Source: Pseudolabrys sp. (GTDB taxonomy: Bacteria > Pseudomonadota > Alphaproteobacteria > Rhizobiales > Xanthobacteraceae). Taken from it: DNA of 8,678 bases. Positions 5,860 to 8,678 of this stretch are shown here, in pieces. The stretch lies in NCBI GenBank assembly GCA_019246455.1, contig JAFAQJ010000161.1, positions 1-8,678 on the forward strand, given 5' to 3'. The notes under the pieces were generated by a model, which was not told the DNA's origin, made no database searches, and saw only the letters and a list, made by a program, of their open reading frames with translations. Both the position numbers and the translations under genes were made by a program. Each line of letters starts with the position of its first letter. Positions within the stretch are counted from its first letter, which is position 1.

Positions 5860-7091
5860 CACTTACCTTCGTACTGAAGAATGTAGAGCCCGGCATTGGT
5901 GTCAGTGAGATACATCACCCCGTTTTTGTCGACGAACACGTCGCAGGACTGGATCACTTTCGCCGGATTGGGGCGCTGGTCGACGATCTTCTCCGGCGCC
6001 GGCGGCACGAAGTAACCGATCTGCTTCGGCGCGAAGGCGTTGCGCAGGTCGTAAATGCGCAGCCCCGCGTTGTGATAGGTGGCGAAGATCAGGTCTTCGC
6101 CCTGGAACGAGCCGGGACGGTTTTCGTGCAGGTTGTGCGGACCGAACTTCGCGCCCTTCTTGCAATAGTCCTCTTCGGTGGGCGTCGGCAAAGTCGCAAT
6201 CGACACGGGATTTGACGGCTCGCGCACGTCGATGACCCACGTATAGGCGAGGCCGTTGGCGCAATTCGACGTGGTCGCTTCGTCGGCCAGCACCAACAGC
6301 TTCTTGCCCGGCAGCGGTAGTGGCGTGTGGGCGCCGCCGCCGAACGGCGGATGATTATTGCGGTGGCTCAGCAATTTCGGATAGGCCGGGTCGCTGAGAT
6401 CGTGCACGGTATAGCCCCCATCGCGCCACGCGGCGTAACCGATGTTGCCGGCGCTGATGAGATGATGGAGCGCCGCGCGCTTGCCGAATGAAGCGGGCGG
6501 CGTCTCGCCGCCCGCGCGGTGCATGCCCGGCAGCCACCATTTGCCGCCGAGCTTCATGTTGGCCGGGTCCGACACATCGACCACCGCCAGGATGTGATCG
6601 ATGAAGCCATCGAAATGCACTGAGACATAGGCGTAGCGACCGCCGGCCCACCAGATGCGGTGCGCGCCGAGCCCGCCGGTATTGAGGAAGCCGAGCTCGC
6701 GCGGCTTGTCCGGTTTCGAAATGTTGAACGCGCGGATGCCGGCACCGAACGGCTGCGCGATCTGCACGCTGTCGGCGAGCGACTTGGCGTAATAGTCGGT
6801 CTGGGTCGCGTATTGCTGCATCGCCCAGATATTCGGACCATTGACGGCGAGGAGAATGTCACCGTGGACTTGCAGATGGTGCGAGCGTGTATCTTTGGGC
6901 GCCGCGACGAAGGCTACCGTGTTCGGCTTCAATGGGTCGCGCACATCGACGACGGAAAAGCCGTCGGAGAACATGTGGCCGATGAAGGCATAGCCGTTGT
7001 GGACGATGACCTGAACGCCATCCGGTTTGCCGCCCTGGTCGCAGCGCGACAGGAAGCGGACGTTGTTCGCGGCGGCGCCGGGATAGGTCAT
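5859..7091 (-). CDS. LVIVD-repeat beta-propeller protein
   Basis: The 410-residue protein is built from repeats of the LVIVD type, each ending in a variant of 'vvDvsdP..p..ig'. Examples are GFSVVDVRDPLKP (44-56), IRAFNISKPDKP (119-130), ILAVVDVSDPANM (167-179), YTVHDLSDPAYP (227-238), TWVIDVREPSNP (284-295), LRIYDLRNAFAP (344-355) and the terminal LYILQYEGK. This fits a propeller of six to seven blades. There is no signal peptide or membrane segment, so it is probably cytoplasmic. Histidines cluster at similar places in successive blades: HHLQVH (71-76), AHRIWW (143-148), LHHLIS (209-213), GAHTPL (254-259) and PHNLHE (318-323), suggesting a metal-binding or catalytic centre. The start has only a weak GAG-type Shine-Dalgarno. 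It follows the transporter gene by 91 nt and overlaps the next gene by 1 nt. The function of this family is mostly unknown. Confidence 0.87.
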   Translation of the reverse strand: MTYPGAAANNVRFLSRCDQGGKPDGVQVIVHNGYAFIGHMFSDGFSVVDVRDPLKPNTVAFVAAPKDTRSHHLQVHGDILLAVNGPNIWAMQQYATQTDYYAKSLADSVQIAQPFGAGIRAFNISKPDKPRELGFLNTGGLGAHRIWWAGGRYAYVSVHFDGFIDHILAVVDVSDPANMKLGGKWWLPGMHRAGGETPPASFGKRAALHHLISAGNIGYAAWRDGGYTVHDLSDPAYPKLLSHRNNHPPFGGGAHTPLPLPGKKLLVLADEATTSNCANGLAYTWVIDVREPSNPVSIATLPTPTEEDYCKKGAKFGPHNLHENRPGSFQGEDLIFATYHNAGLRIYDLRNAFAPKQIGYFVPPAPEKIVDQRPNPAKVIQSCDVFVDKNGVMYLTDTNAGLYILQYEGK

Positions 7092-7123
7092 CGCACTCGC
7101 AACTCACATTCGTCCTGGAATTG

Positions 7124-7161
7124 CCGGGGCCCGGCCGGCGTGATGCCGAACCGGGCCCCGG
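7124..7161 (-). other. Hairpin between transporter and LVIVD genes
   Basis: CCGGGGCCCGG (7124-7134) and CCGGGCCCCGG (7151-7161) form a perfect 11-bp GC-only stem with a 16-nt loop. On the minus strand it is followed by CAATTCC, with no T-run, so it is not a classical terminator. It begins 21 nt after the transporter stop codon and could stabilise the 3' end of that message or cause partial pausing before the enzyme-like genes. Confidence 0.6.
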
Positions 7162-7182
7162 ATCGTCAAGTCGGACGCCGCG

Positions 7183-8520
7183 TCAGCCAGTCGGCGGCGC
7201 GATCTCGTCGAGGCCCTTCTGCTTCGCTTCGGGGCCCATCTGCGTCACGCCAAACGCAGCGATCACGAGCACGATCGCAAGGCAGATGAACACGGTGTTG
7301 AGCCCGTAATTGGTCTGGATCCAGAGGATCAGTGGCACGATGAAAGCCGTCGCCAGACGTCCGACGCCCGCCGCCCAGCCGAAGCCGGAGGCGCGGGCGT
7401 TGGTCGGGAACACTTCCGAGGCAAAGATCTGCATCGAGTTACCGGCGACCTGCACGAAGAAGATCATGATGAAGCCCGCGACCAGCAGCTGCGTATCGCT
7501 GCCGGCGTTGGCGAACACGATCGCCATCAAACCGGCGCACACGAAGGCGCACACCGAGGTAATCTTGCGGCCGAATTTGTCGAGGGCGTACATCATGAAC
7601 AAGCTCGCGCACGGCACCGCCAGCGTCATGCCGAAGGTGTAAGTGAGCGACTTGGTGATGGTGAAGCCCTTCGCCGTCATGATGTTCGGTAGCCAGGTGC
7701 CGAGACCGATCGCGACGCCGAAGAATGCCGAGAAGCAGATCATGCCGGCGACTACCCGCTTCGGAAACATCGTGAAGACCAGCGCGAACGGATCGGATTT
7801 GGTGTCGCTCGCGGCATCAGTCGTCAACGTGCCGCTCGGGCCCGATAGGCCGAGACGCGCTAGGATATCGAGCGCCTCCTTGCCGCGGCCGTGGGTCGCC
7901 AAATAACGCGGCGATTCCGGCAGCGTGAAGCGGAACAGCCACACGATCAGCGCGCCGATGCCGATCACGACCCACACACCGCGCCAGCCGATAATGTCGC
8001 GGAAGTAGAGGGTGAACAGCGAGGCGATCGGCCACACGCAGGCGCCGCCGATGAAGTGCACGACAGCGAGGATGCGGCCGCGAATGCGCGAGGGCGAATA
8101 TTCGCCGGCATAGGCGAAGGCGAGCGGCTGCTCGCCGCCGAGCCCAAGTCCGGCGATGAAGCGGCAGACCACCAGCCAGAACACGCTCGGCGCCATCGCG
8201 CCGAGGATCGTAAACACGCCAAACAGTAGAAGATTGAACTGGTAGACCGTCTTGCGGCCCCAGCGGTCGGAGAACTCACCCTGCCCAGCCGCGCCGATGA
8301 ACATGCCGAACACCGTGGCGCTGCCGACGATGGCGAGCTCCGGGCCGGTGCCGAACTTGGTGGCGATCATGTCCGGGATCAGCGAGCCCAGCACGATGAG
8401 GTCGATCACGTCGAAGAAGTAACCGGCCGCGATCAGCGCGATGACTTTATAATGGAGCGGCGAAAGCTTTGGCGCCTCGTCGAGCTGCTTGCCGACGAAG
8501 GCTTCAATGGTTTGTGCCAC
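7183..8520 (-). CDS. Major facilitator superfamily transporter (sugar/metabolite-type)
   Basis: This is an inner-membrane secondary transporter of 445 residues with about 12 helices in two halves and a central cytoplasmic loop (about 208-255). TM1 carries FFDVIDLIVLG with acidic D37 and D40. The loop 2-3 signature is GEFSDRWGRK (81-90), the TM4 region shows CRFIAGLGLGGEQP (119-132), and the loop after TM6 has PESPRYL (201-207). The second half repeats the loop motif as ALDKFGRK (312-319), followed by SEVFPTNARASGFG (368-381). These place it in the Sugar_tr/metabolite:H+ symporter branch, whose members carry sugars, aromatic acids or other organic acids; the substrate is unknown. Translation starts at a GTG, supported by AGGGGG (8528-8533) 7 nt upstream. 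It is the first gene of the putative five-gene operon and probably imports the compound the downstream proteins act on. Confidence 0.92.
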   Translation of the reverse strand: MAQTIEAFVGKQLDEAPKLSPLHYKVIALIAAGYFFDVIDLIVLGSLIPDMIATKFGTGPELAIVGSATVFGMFIGAAGQGEFSDRWGRKTVYQFNLLLFGVFTILGAMAPSVFWLVVCRFIAGLGLGGEQPLAFAYAGEYSPSRIRGRILAVVHFIGGACVWPIASLFTLYFRDIIGWRGVWVVIGIGALIVWLFRFTLPESPRYLATHGRGKEALDILARLGLSGPSGTLTTDAASDTKSDPFALVFTMFPKRVVAGMICFSAFFGVAIGLGTWLPNIMTAKGFTITKSLTYTFGMTLAVPCASLFMMYALDKFGRKITSVCAFVCAGLMAIVFANAGSDTQLLVAGFIMIFFVQVAGNSMQIFASEVFPTNARASGFGWAAGVGRLATAFIVPLILWIQTNYGLNTVFICLAIVLVIAAFGVTQMGPEAKQKGLDEIAPPTG

Positions 8521-8527
8521 GGCGTAT

Positions 8528-8533
8528 CCCCCT
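8528..8533 (-). promoter_or_regulatory. Ribosome binding site supporting the GTG start of the transporter
   Basis: AGGGGG on the minus strand lies 7 nt before the GTG at 8520. No better ATG start exists nearby, so this site decides the start codon. Confidence 0.65.
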
Positions 8534-8574
8534 GCGTATCATTTTGTATTTAGCCCGCGATAGAATGGGCCAGT

Positions 8575-8642
8575 TTGCCGCAACTCGCCAGTCCAAAGAG
8601 TGGTGCGCCGCAAACGATGCGGCAGCTTTTCGATATGCGAAA
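8575..8642. promoter_or_regulatory. Tandem dyads upstream of the transporter, candidate operators
   Basis: Three dyad elements precede the first gene of the operon. They are TTGC-C-GCAA (8575-8583), GCCGCA-AACGA-TGCGGC (8607-8623, perfect 6-bp arms) and TTTCG-ATATG-CGAAA (8628-8642, perfect 5-bp arms). The centres of the last two are 20 bp apart, about two helical turns, and the heptamer GCCGCAA recurs 30 bp apart (8577 and 8607). This layout suits binding of a dimeric regulator. No convincing -35/-10 pair could be chosen in the leader (8521-8678), and no regulator gene is in the window. Confidence 0.35.
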
Positions 8643-8678
8643 CCGCATTGGCGTGTGAGGCTGCGCCCACTTGATGCT

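Noticed and set aside
8580..8600. Possible sigma-54 promoter (TGG...TTGC) upstream of the transporter
   Set aside because: The GG and GC elements are 11 nt apart rather than the required 10, and the flanking bases do not fit.
1..8678. Mobile element, prophage or CRISPR array
   Set aside because: No transposase, integrase, regular direct-repeat array or terminal inverted repeats flanking a cassette were seen; composition is even across the window.

Overview
The window looks like chromosomal DNA of a high-GC alphaproteobacterium, most likely a Rhizobiales relative of Bradyrhizobium or Rhodopseudomonas. The lineage call rests on three things: strong G/C bias at third codon positions, LivKHM-type uptake genes of the kind abundant in that group, and intergenic palindromic elements (around 3155-3241 and 4986-5019) that resemble short dispersed repeats I remember from those genomes. 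No database search was possible. All convincing genes lie on the minus strand, so the window reads biologically from right to left.

Right block (8678 to 3573): a 158-bp leader with tandem dyads precedes five co-directional genes. They encode a 12-helix major facilitator transporter with a GTG start, a LVIVD-repeat beta-propeller protein, a sugar phosphate isomerase/epimerase-like TIM barrel, a six-blade Kelch propeller, and a GFA/CENP-V-type zinc protein. Gaps are 91 nt, a 1-nt TGATG overlap, 66 nt and 13 nt. This suggests one operon with possible internal stability or termination elements. A perfect 12-bp hairpin (3528-3555) follows the last gene. I infer a small uptake-and-conversion pathway for an unknown polar, carbohydrate-like or organic acid compound. 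None of the genes can be given a firm substrate. Both propellers have no signal peptide and carry unusually many histidines.

Middle (3573 to 3066): about 500 bp without a convincing gene. It holds the hairpin, several palindromic elements and a plausible promoter for the next operon.

Left block (3065 to 1): an ABC uptake system of the branched-chain amino acid (HAAT) class. Its order is a Tat-exported periplasmic binding protein, a LivH-type permease and a LivM-type permease that runs off the left edge. The two permease genes overlap by an ATGA. A perfect 12-bp hairpin between the binding protein and the permeases probably lets the binding protein be made in excess. The binding protein lacks the amino-acid-ligating residues of the classical leucine-binding protein, so its ligand may not be an amino acid. 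The ATPase genes (livG, livF) are not in the window and may lie beyond the left edge.

No tRNA, rRNA, insertion sequence, CRISPR array or phage gene was seen.
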